Positions 1-5,785 of a stretch of DNA of 9,135 nucleotides are shown here, piece by piece. Position 1 is the stretch's first letter, and each line of letters starts with the position of its first letter. Location of the stretch: NCBI GenBank assembly GCA_013695115.1, contig JACDBD010000051.1, positions 1 to 9,135 of the forward strand. Direction: 5' to 3'. This DNA comes from Actinomycetota bacterium. GTDB taxonomy: Bacteria; Actinomycetota; Acidimicrobiia; IMCC26256; JACDBD01. The notes beneath the pieces are model-generated. The model worked only from the letters and a program-made list of their open reading frames with translations. It had not been told where the DNA came from and did not search any database. The position numbers were made by a program, and so were the translations under genes.

Positions 1-132
1 GCCGACAAGCAGGCCGTGGGCCAGGTGGCGGCCGACATCCGCAAGATCCGCAAGCCCGAGCCCTACAAGGGCAAGGGCATCCGCTACGTCGACGAGTACG
101 TCCGCCGCAAGGCGGGGAAGAGCGCCAAATGA
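1..132 (+). CDS. rplF: 50S ribosomal protein L6, C-terminal end (partial)
   Basis: The window opens inside this gene. Frame 1 reads 43 codons to a TGA stop at 130-132. The peptide contains the typical L6 C-terminal signature: a [25 protein letters not shown] stretch (about residues 9-29 of the fragment) followed by [14 protein letters not shown]. In the family this end lies in the second L6 domain, which binds 23S rRNA near the sarcin-ricin loop, and the Lys/Arg-rich tail contacts rRNA. The gene directly precedes rplR and overlaps it by an ATGA junction (129-132), as expected within the spc operon. Its start and most of its length are outside the window, so nothing can be said about its own translation signals. 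Identification is secure from the conserved PEPYKGKG motif and the neighbours. Confidence 0.95.
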   Translation, partial: ADKQAVGQVAADIRKIRKPEPYKGKGIRYVDEYVRRKAGKSAK

Positions 133-485
133 CGATGACCAAGCGAGAAGCGCGGGGCCGGCGGCACCGGCGGGTGCGCAAGAAGGTGCGCGGTACGTCC
201 GAGCGCCCGCGCCTGGCGGTGTTCCGCTCCAGCCGTCACATCTATGCCCAGATGATCGACGACGTGCACGGTCGCACCCTGGCGGCGGCGTCGACCGCCG
301 AGAGCGGGTTGAAGGGGAGCGCGACCGCGACCGTCGACGCGGCCAAGGCGGTGGGCAAGTTGATCGGCGAGCGGGCCAAGGCCGCCGGGATCGCGACGGC
401 CGTGTTCGACCGGGGTGGCTTCCGTTACCACGGTCGGGTGGCGAGCGTCGCCGACGGCGCCCGCGAAGCAGGACTGAAGGTCTGA
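129..485 (+). CDS. rplR: 50S ribosomal protein L18
   Basis: A 118-residue protein, the usual length for bacterial L18. It binds 5S rRNA and helps dock it onto the central protuberance of the 50S subunit. The basic N-terminus (about residues 4-24, rich in Arg/Lys) is followed by the family motif [17 protein letters not shown] near residues 25-41, and the C-terminus carries [12 protein letters not shown] and ADGAREAGL (about 94-116), both diagnostic for L18. The ATG at 129 overlaps the rplF stop (ATGA) and has a GGGGAAG ribosome-binding sequence at 114-120 with an 8-base spacer. A second in-frame ATG at 135 would place that site 14 bases away, so 129 is preferred. The overlap suggests translational coupling to L6. 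No unusual residues are seen. Confidence 0.97.
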   Translation: MTMTKREARGRRHRRVRKKVRGTSERPRLAVFRSSRHIYAQMIDDVHGRTLAAASTAESGLKGSATATVDAAKAVGKLIGERAKAAGIATAVFDRGGFRYHGRVASVADGAREAGLKV

Positions 486-498
486 GGAGAGGGAGAGC

Positions 499-1047
499 GT
501 GGCTGAGGGACAGTTCGAAGAGCGCGTGATCGCGATCAACCGGGTCGCCAAGGTGGTGAAGGGCGGCCGGCGGTTCTCGTTCACCGCGCTCGTCGTCGTG
601 GGCGACAGCGCCGGCAACGTCGGGCTCGGCTACGGGAAGGCCAAGGAGGTGCCGGCCGCCATCCAGAAGGGGATGGAGGAGGCGCGCAAGAACCAGTTCT
701 CGGTCGCGTTGGCGGGCTCGACGATCACGCACCAGATCATGGGCGTGCACGATGCTGCTCGGGTACTGCTCAAGCCGGCCGCGCCCGGCACCGGCGTCAT
801 CGCCGGCGGTGCCGCCCGGGCGATTCTCGAGGCCGCCGGGGTGCACGACGTCCTGGCGAAGTCGCTGGGCTCGTCCAACGCGATCAACGTCTCACGGGCC
901 ACTATCTCCGGGCTCCAGAACCTGCGCCGCCCCGACGAGGTTGCCAAGATGCGGGGCAAGTCGCCCGAGGAGGTCTCGACCACCGGGATGCTGCGGGCGT
1001 ACCGCGAGCGCAACGCCCCGCCGGTCGAGATCACCGAGGTGAAGTAA
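499..1047 (+). CDS. rpsE: 30S ribosomal protein S5
   Basis: A 182-residue S5, which in the ribosome lies at the back of the 30S body near S4 and S8 and affects decoding accuracy and mRNA entry. The N-terminal double-stranded-RNA-binding-like domain (about residues 11-74) has the highly conserved [29 protein letters not shown] and [16 protein letters not shown] segments. The C-terminal domain (about 82-150) carries [12 protein letters not shown] and the [14 protein letters not shown] motif. The GTG start at 499 follows a strong purine-rich site, GAGGAGAGGGAG at 484-495, which itself begins at the rplR stop (483-485). Its end overlaps rpmD by one base. The acidic/hydrophobic tail after residue 155 is variable in this family. 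Identification is unambiguous. Confidence 0.98.
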   Translation: MAEGQFEERVIAINRVAKVVKGGRRFSFTALVVVGDSAGNVGLGYGKAKEVPAAIQKGMEEARKNQFSVALAGSTITHQIMGVHDAARVLLKPAAPGTGVIAGGAARAILEAAGVHDVLAKSLGSSNAINVSRATISGLQNLRRPDEVAKMRGKSPEEVSTTGMLRAYRERNAPPVEITEVK

Positions 1048-1229
1048 TGGCGACGCTCCGCGTCACCCAGGTGCGCTCCACCATCGGGGCCAAGCCCAAG
1101 CAACGGGGGACGCTGCGCGCCCTCGGGCTGCGCCGCATCAACCACACCGTCGAGCTTCCCGACCGTCCCGAGATCCGCGGCATGGTCGAGAAGGTGCCCC
1201 ACATGGTGAAGGTGGAGGAGCAGCCGTGA
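1047..1229 (+). CDS. rpmD: 50S ribosomal protein L30
   Basis: A 60-residue protein, the normal size for bacterial L30, a small 23S rRNA-binding protein of the 50S subunit. The sequence [19 protein letters not shown] followed by [18 protein letters not shown] and [16 protein letters not shown] matches the single ferredoxin-like fold of L30 throughout (beta strand at 2-8, [11 protein letters not shown] helix near 21-31, RGMVEKV helix near 44-50). The ATG at 1047 shares its A with the TAA stop of rpsE, and a GAGGTG site at 1036-1041 inside rpsE lies 5 bases upstream. Translation is therefore probably coupled to S5. Some bacteria lack L30; here it is present and intact. The end overlaps rplO by a GTGA junction. 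Confidence 0.96.
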   Translation: MATLRVTQVRSTIGAKPKQRGTLRALGLRRINHTVELPDRPEIRGMVEKVPHMVKVEEQP

Positions 1230-1717
1230 AGATCCACGACCTCAAGCCTCCGGCCGGCTCGAAGACAGCGCGTCGGCGCGTCGCGCGTGGCATCGCCGGC
1301 AAGGGCGGCAAGACCGCCGGCCGGGGGATGAAGGGCCAGCGCGCCCGGAGCAAGGTGAAACCCGGGTTCGAGGGTGGTCAGACACCGATCGCGCGGCGCA
1401 CGCCCAAAGCCAAGGGCTTCAAGAACCCGTTCCGGGTCGAGTACGTCGTCGTCAATCTCGACACCCTCGAGACGTTCGATGCCGGCACCGAGATCGATCC
1501 CGGCGTCCTGCGCTCGCGCGGCCTGGTCGCCAAACGCGGCCTGGTAAAGATCCTCGGGCGGGGCCAGCTGACCAAGGCGCTCACGGTGCGCGCCCACGCC
1601 TTCTCGTCCGCCGCCACGAGCGCGATCGAGGCCGCCGGCGGCCGGGCCGAGAAGCTCCCCTTGCCCTTCGGTGACCGGCGACCCCCCGCCAAGGGGAACG
1701 CTCTCACCAACCGCTAA
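1226..1717 (+). CDS. rplO: 50S ribosomal protein L15 with C-terminal tail
   Basis: A 163-residue L15, an assembly protein of the large subunit. The Gly/Arg/Lys-rich N-terminal extension (about residues 12-45) threads into 23S rRNA in known structures. It is followed by [20 protein letters not shown] (46-65) and the globular domain ending in the family motif IEAAGG at 134-139. Most L15 proteins (about 144-150 residues) stop shortly after AAGG, whereas this one continues about 24 residues, ending in a Pro/Arg-rich [10 protein letters not shown] and LTNR tail. The GTG start at 1226 overlaps the rpmD stop (GTGA) and has GGAGGAG at 1214-1220, spacer 5. The start fits the usual MKIHDLKP N-terminus. 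The TAA at 1715-1717 is followed by a 36-base gap to secY. Confidence 0.97.
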   Translation: MKIHDLKPPAGSKTARRRVARGIAGKGGKTAGRGMKGQRARSKVKPGFEGGQTPIARRTPKAKGFKNPFRVEYVVVNLDTLETFDAGTEIDPGVLRSRGLVAKRGLVKILGRGQLTKALTVRAHAFSSAATSAIEAAGGRAEKLPLPFGDRRPPAKGNALTNR

Positions 1718-1753
1718 CCTCGAAGCTCCAGGCTCCCAGGAGGCCGCCTCTCC

Positions 1754-3064
1754 ATGCTGTCCCGGCTGCGGAACATCTTCCGGGTGCCCGACCTGCGCAA
1801 GAAGATCCTGTTCACGATCATCATCGTGGCGGTCTACCGGGTCGGGGCCCACCTCCCCGTCCCCTACGTCGACTTCCAGGCGATCAAGAGCCTCCAGGAC
1901 CAGGCCAACAACTCCGGCGTCGTCGGCTTCCTGGACCTGTTCTCGGGCGGGGCGATCACCAATGTGGCGATCTTCTTCCTCGGGATCATGCCGTACATCA
2001 CCGCGTCGATCATCATGCAGCTCCTCGGTGTGGTGATCCCGAAGCTCGAGGAATGGCAGCAGCAGGGTCAGGTCGGTCAGAAGAAGATCACCCAGTGGAC
2101 GCGGTACCTCACGGTCGCGCTCGCGCTCGTGCAGTCGACCGGCTTCGTGTTCGCGCTGCACCAGGGTCAGACCGGCGGCGGTTTGTTCAACTTTGCCGGC
2201 CTGCCCGAGGGCACGGACCTCATCCCCGGCTTCAACGCGCCGCGCGCCGCGCTGATCATCCTCACCTGGACCGCCGGGACCGCCCTGGTCATGTGGCTGG
2301 GCGAGCTCGTCACCCAGCGCGGCATCGGCAACGGCATGTCGATTCTGATCTTTGCCTCGGTCGTCTCCCGGCTGCCGGCCCAGGGCGGCGCCATCTACAG
2401 CGAGGGGAGCAAGTTCCAGTTCTTCACGATCCTCGCCATCGGCGTGGCGATGATCGTGGGCATCGTGTTCGTGGAGTCGGGCCAGCGCCGGATTCCGGTG
2501 CAGTTCGCCAAGCGGGTGGTCGGTCGGCGCATGTACGGCGGCCAGAGCACGTACATCCCGCTCAAGGTGAACCAGTCGGGTGTGATCCCGGTGATCTTCG
2601 CCAGCTCGATCCTGTCGTTCCCCGCCCTGATCGCCTCCGTGACCCCGTGGGAGGGGGTGCAGGAGTGGATCAACGACAATCTGGTGCAGTCGCAGGGTTG
2701 GTTCTACATGGGCTTCTACACGATGCTCATCATCTTCTTCGCCTACTTCTACACCGCGATCGCGTTCAACCCGGCGCAGCAGGCCGACATCATCCGCAAG
2801 CAGGGCGGGTTCATCCCCGGCATCCGGCCGGGGCCGCCGACCGAAAAGTACCTGGCCAAGGTGCTCAACCGCATCACGTTGCCGGGCTCGCTCTTCCTTG
2901 CCGCGATCGCATTGGCGCCGCTGCTCGTCTTCGCGCTGTGGGACATCTCCCAGTTCCCCTTCGGGGGTACCGCGCTGCTCATCACCGTGGGTGTCGCGCT
3001 GGAGACGATGAAGCAGATCGACAGCCAGCTAATGATGCGGAACTACGAAGGCTTCCTCGCTTGA
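1754..3064 (+). CDS. secY: Protein translocase subunit SecY
   Basis: A 436-residue polytopic membrane protein, the central channel of the Sec translocon, working with SecE/SecG and the motor SecA or the ribosome. Ten hydrophobic segments can be placed at roughly 18-36, 75-95 (preceded by the plug region at about 56-74), 117-135, 163-183, 191-207, 222-242, 275-293, 316-336, 374-394 and 402-419. Family motifs are present: TQRGIGNGMS at 188-196, the cytoplasmic loop with RRIPVQ and a Tyr/Gly-rich YGGQSTYIPLKVN before segment 7, and the GGFIPGIRPGPPT loop at 351-363 containing the conserved Arg358, equivalent to the SecA/ribosome-contacting Arg of E. coli. The ATG follows AGGAGG at 1738-1743, spacer 10. 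It sits in its standard place between rplO and adk. The length is typical and no defects are seen. Confidence 0.98.
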   Translation: MLSRLRNIFRVPDLRKKILFTIIIVAVYRVGAHLPVPYVDFQAIKSLQDQANNSGVVGFLDLFSGGAITNVAIFFLGIMPYITASIIMQLLGVVIPKLEEWQQQGQVGQKKITQWTRYLTVALALVQSTGFVFALHQGQTGGGLFNFAGLPEGTDLIPGFNAPRAALIILTWTAGTALVMWLGELVTQRGIGNGMSILIFASVVSRLPAQGGAIYSEGSKFQFFTILAIGVAMIVGIVFVESGQRRIPVQFAKRVVGRRMYGGQSTYIPLKVNQSGVIPVIFASSILSFPALIASVTPWEGVQEWINDNLVQSQGWFYMGFYTMLIIFFAYFYTAIAFNPAQQADIIRKQGGFIPGIRPGPPTEKYLAKVLNRITLPGSLFLAAIALAPLLVFALWDISQFPFGGTALLITVGVALETMKQIDSQLMMRNYEGFLA

Positions 3065-3087
3065 CGTGGACCGAGGGGTAGCGCGTT

Positions 3088-3744
3088 ATGGGTCGCGGCC
3101 CGCGGGTGGTCCTGCTGGGCAAGCAGGGCGCGGGGAAGGGCACGCAAGCGGCGCGCCTCGCCGAGCACTACGGCATACCCCACGTCTCGACCGGAGAGCT
3201 GTTGCGCGCCGCTGCCGCCGCCGGCACCGAGTTCGGGAAAAAGGCGGAGGAGTACATGAATCGGGGCGAGTTGGTCCCCGACGACGTCGTGTTCGGACTG
3301 CTGGCCGAGCGGGTCGCCGCCGGCGACCGGGTCGAGAACGGCTTCGTGCTCGACGGCTTCCCCCGCACCGACACCCAGGCGATCGAGCTCGACCGAGCAC
3401 TCGAGGGCCACCCGCTCGACATCGCGATCAATCTCGACGTGCCCACCGAGACCGTTCTCGACCGCATCGCCGGCCGACGGGTGTGCGAGAACTGCGGAGC
3501 CACCTACCACGTCAGCCTCCCGCCCAAGAAGGACTGGACCTGCGACGAGTGCGGCGGCAAGGTCGTGCAACGCGCCGACGACACCGAGGACGCGGTGATG
3601 CGCCGCCTCGAGCTCTACGAGCAGGAGACGGTGCCGATCATCGACTACTACCGCAAGCTCGGGAAGCTCGAGGTCGTCGACGGCGAGGGCGACGGTGACG
3701 ACGTGTTCAAGCGGCTTGTCACCGCGGTCGACAGCCGCCTCTAG
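3088..3744 (+). CDS. adk: Adenylate kinase, zinc-type long LID
   Basis: A 218-residue cytoplasmic enzyme interconverting ATP + AMP and 2 ADP. The P-loop is G-K-Q-G-A-G-K-G-T at 11-19, with the catalytic Lys at 17. The AMP-binding STGELLR segment is at 34-40 and the DGFPRT motif at 89-94 (Arg93). The long LID (about 127-164) carries Cys133, Cys136, Cys152 and Cys155, the C-x2-C...C-x2-C arrangement that binds structural zinc in many Gram-positive kinases, then RADD at 162-165 and the MRRLELY helix. Mycobacterial adenylate kinases are shorter and lack this zinc LID, so this gene is of the other type. The Lys-Gln pair in the P-loop replaces the commoner Pro-Pro or Ala-Pro. The ATG at 3088 has GAGGGG at 3073-3078, spacer 9. 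It lies 23 bases after secY and 6 bases before map. Confidence 0.98.
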   Translation: MGRGPRVVLLGKQGAGKGTQAARLAEHYGIPHVSTGELLRAAAAAGTEFGKKAEEYMNRGELVPDDVVFGLLAERVAAGDRVENGFVLDGFPRTDTQAIELDRALEGHPLDIAINLDVPTETVLDRIAGRRVCENCGATYHVSLPPKKDWTCDECGGKVVQRADDTEDAVMRRLELYEQETVPIIDYYRKLGKLEVVDGEGDGDDVFKRLVTAVDSRL

Positions 3745-3750
3745 CGCCCG

Positions 3751-4503
3751 ATGATCACCCGCAAGTCGAAGGAACAGATCGCGCTCATGCGACGCGCGGG
3801 AACGGTGGTCGCGGAGATGCACGAGGTCTGCATCCGTGCCGCCAAGCCCGGCGCCACCACCGCCGACGTCGACCAGGCGGCCCGCGACGTGCTCGATCGC
3901 CGGGGCGCGCAGTCGAACTTCCTCAACTACCACGGGTTCCCGGCGGTCGTCTGCACGTCGCCGAACCATGTGATCGTCCACGGCATCCCGAGCGATGACG
4001 TGAAGCTGGAGGACGGCGACATCCTCTCGATCGATTGCGGGGCGATCATCGAGGGCTGGCACGCCGACGCCGCCGTCACCGTCCCGGTGGGCGAGATCGA
4101 CGAGGAGTCGAAGCGCCTCCTGGAGGTGACCCGGGCCTCACTCGAGGCCGCGATCGAGCAGGTGGTCGAGGGCAACCGGCTCGGCGACATCGGCGCCGCG
4201 GTCGAGGGGATCGCCGAGGGGGCTGGGTTCTCGGTCGTGCGGGAGTACGTCGGCCACGGGATCGGCACCGCCATGCACGAGGAGCCCCAGATCCCCAACT
4301 ACGGCCCCCCGGGACGGGGGCTGCGGGTCAAGGAGGGCCACGTCTTCGCCATCGAGCCCATGGTCAACGCCGGCGGGCCCGAGACCGAGCTGCTCGACGA
4401 CGGCTGGACGGTCATCACCCGGGATGGCCGCCGCTCGGCCCATTTCGAGCACACGATCGCCGCAACCGACCGCGGCCCCGAGGTCCTGACCCTGCCCTGG
4501 TGA
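3751..4503 (+). CDS. map: Type I methionine aminopeptidase
   Basis: A 250-residue dinuclear-metal enzyme that removes the initiator Met from nascent proteins. The complete active site is visible: metal ligands Asp95, Asp106, His169, Glu202 and Glu233, and substrate-contacting His77 and His176, in the motifs [32 protein letters not shown] and HFEHT. There is no N-terminal SH3-binding or zinc-finger extension, so it is the short E. coli-like class (MetAP Ia). The ATG starts only 6 bases after the adk stop and I see no Shine-Dalgarno sequence in front of it, so it probably depends on translation of adk. An alternative downstream start (ATG at 3787) would cut into the conserved N-terminal helix. 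The TGA at 4501-4503 ends the upstream gene block; the infA leader follows. Confidence 0.98.
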   Translation: MITRKSKEQIALMRRAGTVVAEMHEVCIRAAKPGATTADVDQAARDVLDRRGAQSNFLNYHGFPAVVCTSPNHVIVHGIPSDDVKLEDGDILSIDCGAIIEGWHADAAVTVPVGEIDEESKRLLEVTRASLEAAIEQVVEGNRLGDIGAAVEGIAEGAGFSVVREYVGHGIGTAMHEEPQIPNYGPPGRGLRVKEGHVFAIEPMVNAGGPETELLDDGWTVITRDGRRSAHFEHTIAATDRGPEVLTLPW

Positions 4504-4523
4504 GCCGGCCCCAGAAGGGCGAG

Positions 4524-4553
4524 TTCTCAAGGATTTTCCGCCTGGTGTAAGAT
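4524..4553 (+). promoter_or_regulatory. Candidate sigma70-type promoter upstream of infA
   Basis: The 118-base gap between map and infA is locally AT-rich. TTCTCA at 4524-4529 (4 of 6 matches to TTGACA) and TAAGAT at 4548-4553 (5 of 6 matches to TATAAT, with the key A and final T) are separated by 18 bases. Transcription would begin near 4560, right at the base of the inverted repeat below. This is a motif match only. The downstream genes can also be reached by readthrough from the upstream block, since I see no convincing terminator after map. Confidence 0.45.
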
Positions 4554-4561
4554 TTTTTGCT

Positions 4562-4610
4562 GGCCCCGAGGTCGAATTTCCCGGCTCGTTCCGCGCGCCG
4601 GCTCGGGGCC
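4562..4610 (+). promoter_or_regulatory. Structured leader (inverted repeat) before infA
   Basis: GGCCCCGAG at 4562-4570 is a perfect 9-base inverted match to CTCGGGGCC at 4602-4610. Inside it, CCGGC at 4581-4585 can pair with GCCGG at 4597-4601, directly continuing the outer stem on its 3' side and leaving a 10-base bulge on the 5' side and an 11-base loop. No U-tract follows the 3' arm, so it does not look like an intrinsic terminator. It ends 10 bases before the AGGTGG ribosome-binding site of infA and would start at the 5' end of a transcript from the candidate promoter. An mRNA stabiliser or a translational control element is possible, but function is inferred from the pairing alone. Confidence 0.45.
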
Positions 4611-4621
4611 CCGAGAAGCAG

Positions 4622-4855
4622 GTGGGAACTCTGGCAAAGCCCAAGGACGACACGATCCTGGTCGAGGGGACGGTGGTCGAGCCGTTGCCCAACGCCATGT
4701 TCCGGGTCGAGCTCGAGAACGGGCACAAGGTGCTCGCGCACATCTCCGGGAAGATGCGCATGCATTACATCCGGATCCTCCCGGGCGACAAGGTGCAGGT
4801 CGAGCTCACGCCCTACGACCTGGGCCGGGGTCGCATCACCTACCGGTACAAGTAA
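4622..4855 (+). CDS. infA: Translation initiation factor IF-1
   Basis: A one-domain OB-fold (S1-like) factor that binds the 30S A site during initiation. The core [36 protein letters not shown] and the C-terminal [10 protein letters not shown] are near-invariant IF1 sequence. Read from the GTG at 4622 it has 77 residues, beginning [12 protein letters not shown]1 is normally 72-74 residues and begins MAK, and here AKPKDD follows a CTG at 4631. A start at this CTG would give 74 residues. The best ribosome-binding match, AGGTGG at 4620-4625, overlaps the GTG itself but stands 5 bases before the CTG. The annotated start is therefore uncertain: GTG is the conventional choice, CTG the one favoured by alignment and spacing. 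The stop at 4853-4855 is 8 bases before rpmJ. Confidence 0.97.
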   Translation: MGTLAKPKDDTILVEGTVVEPLPNAMFRVELENGHKVLAHISGKMRMHYIRILPGDKVQVELTPYDLGRGRITYRYK

Positions 4856-4863
4856 GGCAGTCG

Positions 4864-4977
4864 ATGAAGGTCCGTCCGTCGGTCAAGAAGATGTGCGAGA
4901 AGTGCAAGATCATTCGCCGCCACGGCGCGGTCCGGGTCATCTGCACCAACCCGCGCCACAAGCAGCGTCAGGGATAG
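4864..4977 (+). CDS. rpmJ: 50S ribosomal protein L36, zinc-binding form
   Basis: A 37-residue gene: ATG at 4864, TAG at 4975-4977. The product begins [15 protein letters not shown] and ends [11 protein letters not shown], the standard L36 sequence and length. L36 is the smallest 50S protein and stabilises 23S rRNA near the L7/L12 stalk base. Cys11, Cys14, Cys27 and His32 form the complete zinc ribbon, so this is the C+ form rather than the zinc-free paralogue some actinobacteria induce under zinc limitation. Only a short AAGG (4854-4857), made partly by the infA stop codon, precedes the start with a 6-base spacer. It lies in the canonical infA-rpmJ-rpsM arrangement. Confidence 0.97.
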   Translation: MKVRPSVKKMCEKCKIIRRHGAVRVICTNPRHKQRQG

Positions 4978-4990
4978 GTAGGAGAAGGTC

Positions 4991-5368
4991 GTGGCGAGAA
5001 TTTCCGGTGTCGACATACCCCGTGAGAAGCGGCTCGAGGTGGCGTTGACGTACATCTTCGGCGTCGGTCGGAGCACCGCCCGCACGGTGTGCGAAGCCAG
5101 CAAGATCTCGTGCGACACGCGCGTCCGCGATCTCACCGACGAAGAGGTCGCCCGGCTGCGGTCGTGGGTCGACCAGAACCTCCAGGTGGAGGGTGACCTT
5201 CGCCGCGACGTCTCGCAGAACATCAAGCGCAAGCAGGAGATCGGCAGCTACCAGGGCATCCGGCACCGCCGGGGCCTGCCGGTCAATGGCCAACGCACCC
5301 GCACCAACGCCCGCACCCGCAAGGGACCGAAGAAGACGGTCGCGGGCAAGAAGCGCGTCAAGAAGTAG
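4991..5368 (+). CDS. rpsM: 30S ribosomal protein S13
   Basis: A 125-residue S13 of the 30S head, contacting L5/L31 bridges and, by its tail, the P-site tRNA. The start [22 protein letters not shown], the helix-hairpin-helix-like region around 15-45 ([10 protein letters not shown]), and the tail [19 protein letters not shown] (85-103) plus [13 protein letters not shown] (103-115) are all diagnostic. The C-terminus is strongly basic (GKKRVKK). The GTG at 4991 follows AGGAG at 4980-4984, spacer 6, which begins just after the rpmJ stop. The following gene, rpsK, is in the same reading frame, separated by two in-frame TAG codons (5366 and 5378). Length and motifs are normal. Confidence 0.98.
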   Translation: MARISGVDIPREKRLEVALTYIFGVGRSTARTVCEASKISCDTRVRDLTDEEVARLRSWVDQNLQVEGDLRRDVSQNIKRKQEIGSYQGIRHRRGLPVNGQRTRTNARTRKGPKKTVAGKKRVKK

Positions 5369-5386
5369 AAGAGGAAGTAGGAGAAG

Positions 5387-5785
5387 GTGGCCAAGCCAGC
5401 GGCGGGTGGACGACGCCCCAAGAAGCGCGAGCGCAAGAACATCAGCTACGGCATCGCGCACATCAAGTCGTCGTTCAACAACACGATCATCACGTTCTCC
5501 GACCAGCAGGGGAACGTCCTCGCCTGGGCGTCGTCGGGCAATGTCGGCTTCAAGGGCTCGCGCAAGTCGACGCCGTTCGCGGCCCAGTTGGCGGCGGAGA
5601 CGGCGGCACGGCGCGCCATGGAGCACGGGGTACGCAAGGTCGACGTGGTGGTGAAGGGCCCCGGCTCAGGCCGGGAGACGGCCATCCGCTCGATCCAGAA
5701 CGCCGGCATCGAGGTCGCCGGCATCAAGGACGTCACCCCCATTCCACACAACGGCTGCCGACCGCCCAAGCGGCGGAGGGTCTGA
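5387..5785 (+). CDS. rpsK: 30S ribosomal protein S11
   Basis: A 132-residue S11 of the 30S platform, neighbouring the mRNA exit (anti-Shine-Dalgarno) region. After a basic N-terminal extension (residues 8-17, [10 protein letters not shown]) the conserved [49 protein letters not shown] and [18 protein letters not shown] blocks follow in order. The GTG at 5387 lies 18 bases after rpsM. Two purine-rich sites precede it: GAGGAA at 5371-5376 (spacer 10) and AGGAG at 5379-5383 (spacer only 3), so the upstream one is probably used. The last bases include GGAGG (5775-5779), which serves rpsD, and the TGA overlaps the rpsD ATG (TGATG). Confidence 0.98.
   Translation: MAKPAAGGRRPKKRERKNISYGIAHIKSSFNNTIITFSDQQGNVLAWASSGNVGFKGSRKSTPFAAQLAAETAARRAMEHGVRKVDVVVKGPGSGRETAIRSIQNAGIEVAGIKDVTPIPHNGCRPPKRRRV

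Noticed and set aside
1718..1753. Hairpin hiding the secY ribosome-binding site (CTCC near 1728 with GGAG at 1739)
   Set aside because: Only four pairs with a short loop; such matches are expected by chance in this composition.
1031..2161. Long minus-strand open frame (376 codons) opposite rpmD, rplO and secY, and similar ones at 3043-4062, 6383-7387 and 6997-8241
   Set aside because: They mirror GC-rich, strongly G/C-ending plus-strand genes of certain identity. The translations are low-complexity Arg/Asp/Leu/Gly-rich and match no family I know. Typical antisense shadows.
2053..3081. Long plus-strand open frame inside secY in another frame
   Set aside because: Arg/His/Pro-rich translation without motifs, fully covered by SecY, whose sequence is clearly conserved.
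4494..4520. Possible terminator hairpin at the map stop (GCCC-TGG with CCA-GGGC)
   Set aside because: The stem is interrupted by a 3-base bulge and the nearest T-run (4553-4558) is over 30 bases away, so it does not form an intrinsic terminator.
4553..4558. T6 run as part of a terminator
   Set aside because: No GC-rich stem ends just before it; it lies directly after the -10-like TAAGAT and is better read as promoter-proximal sequence.
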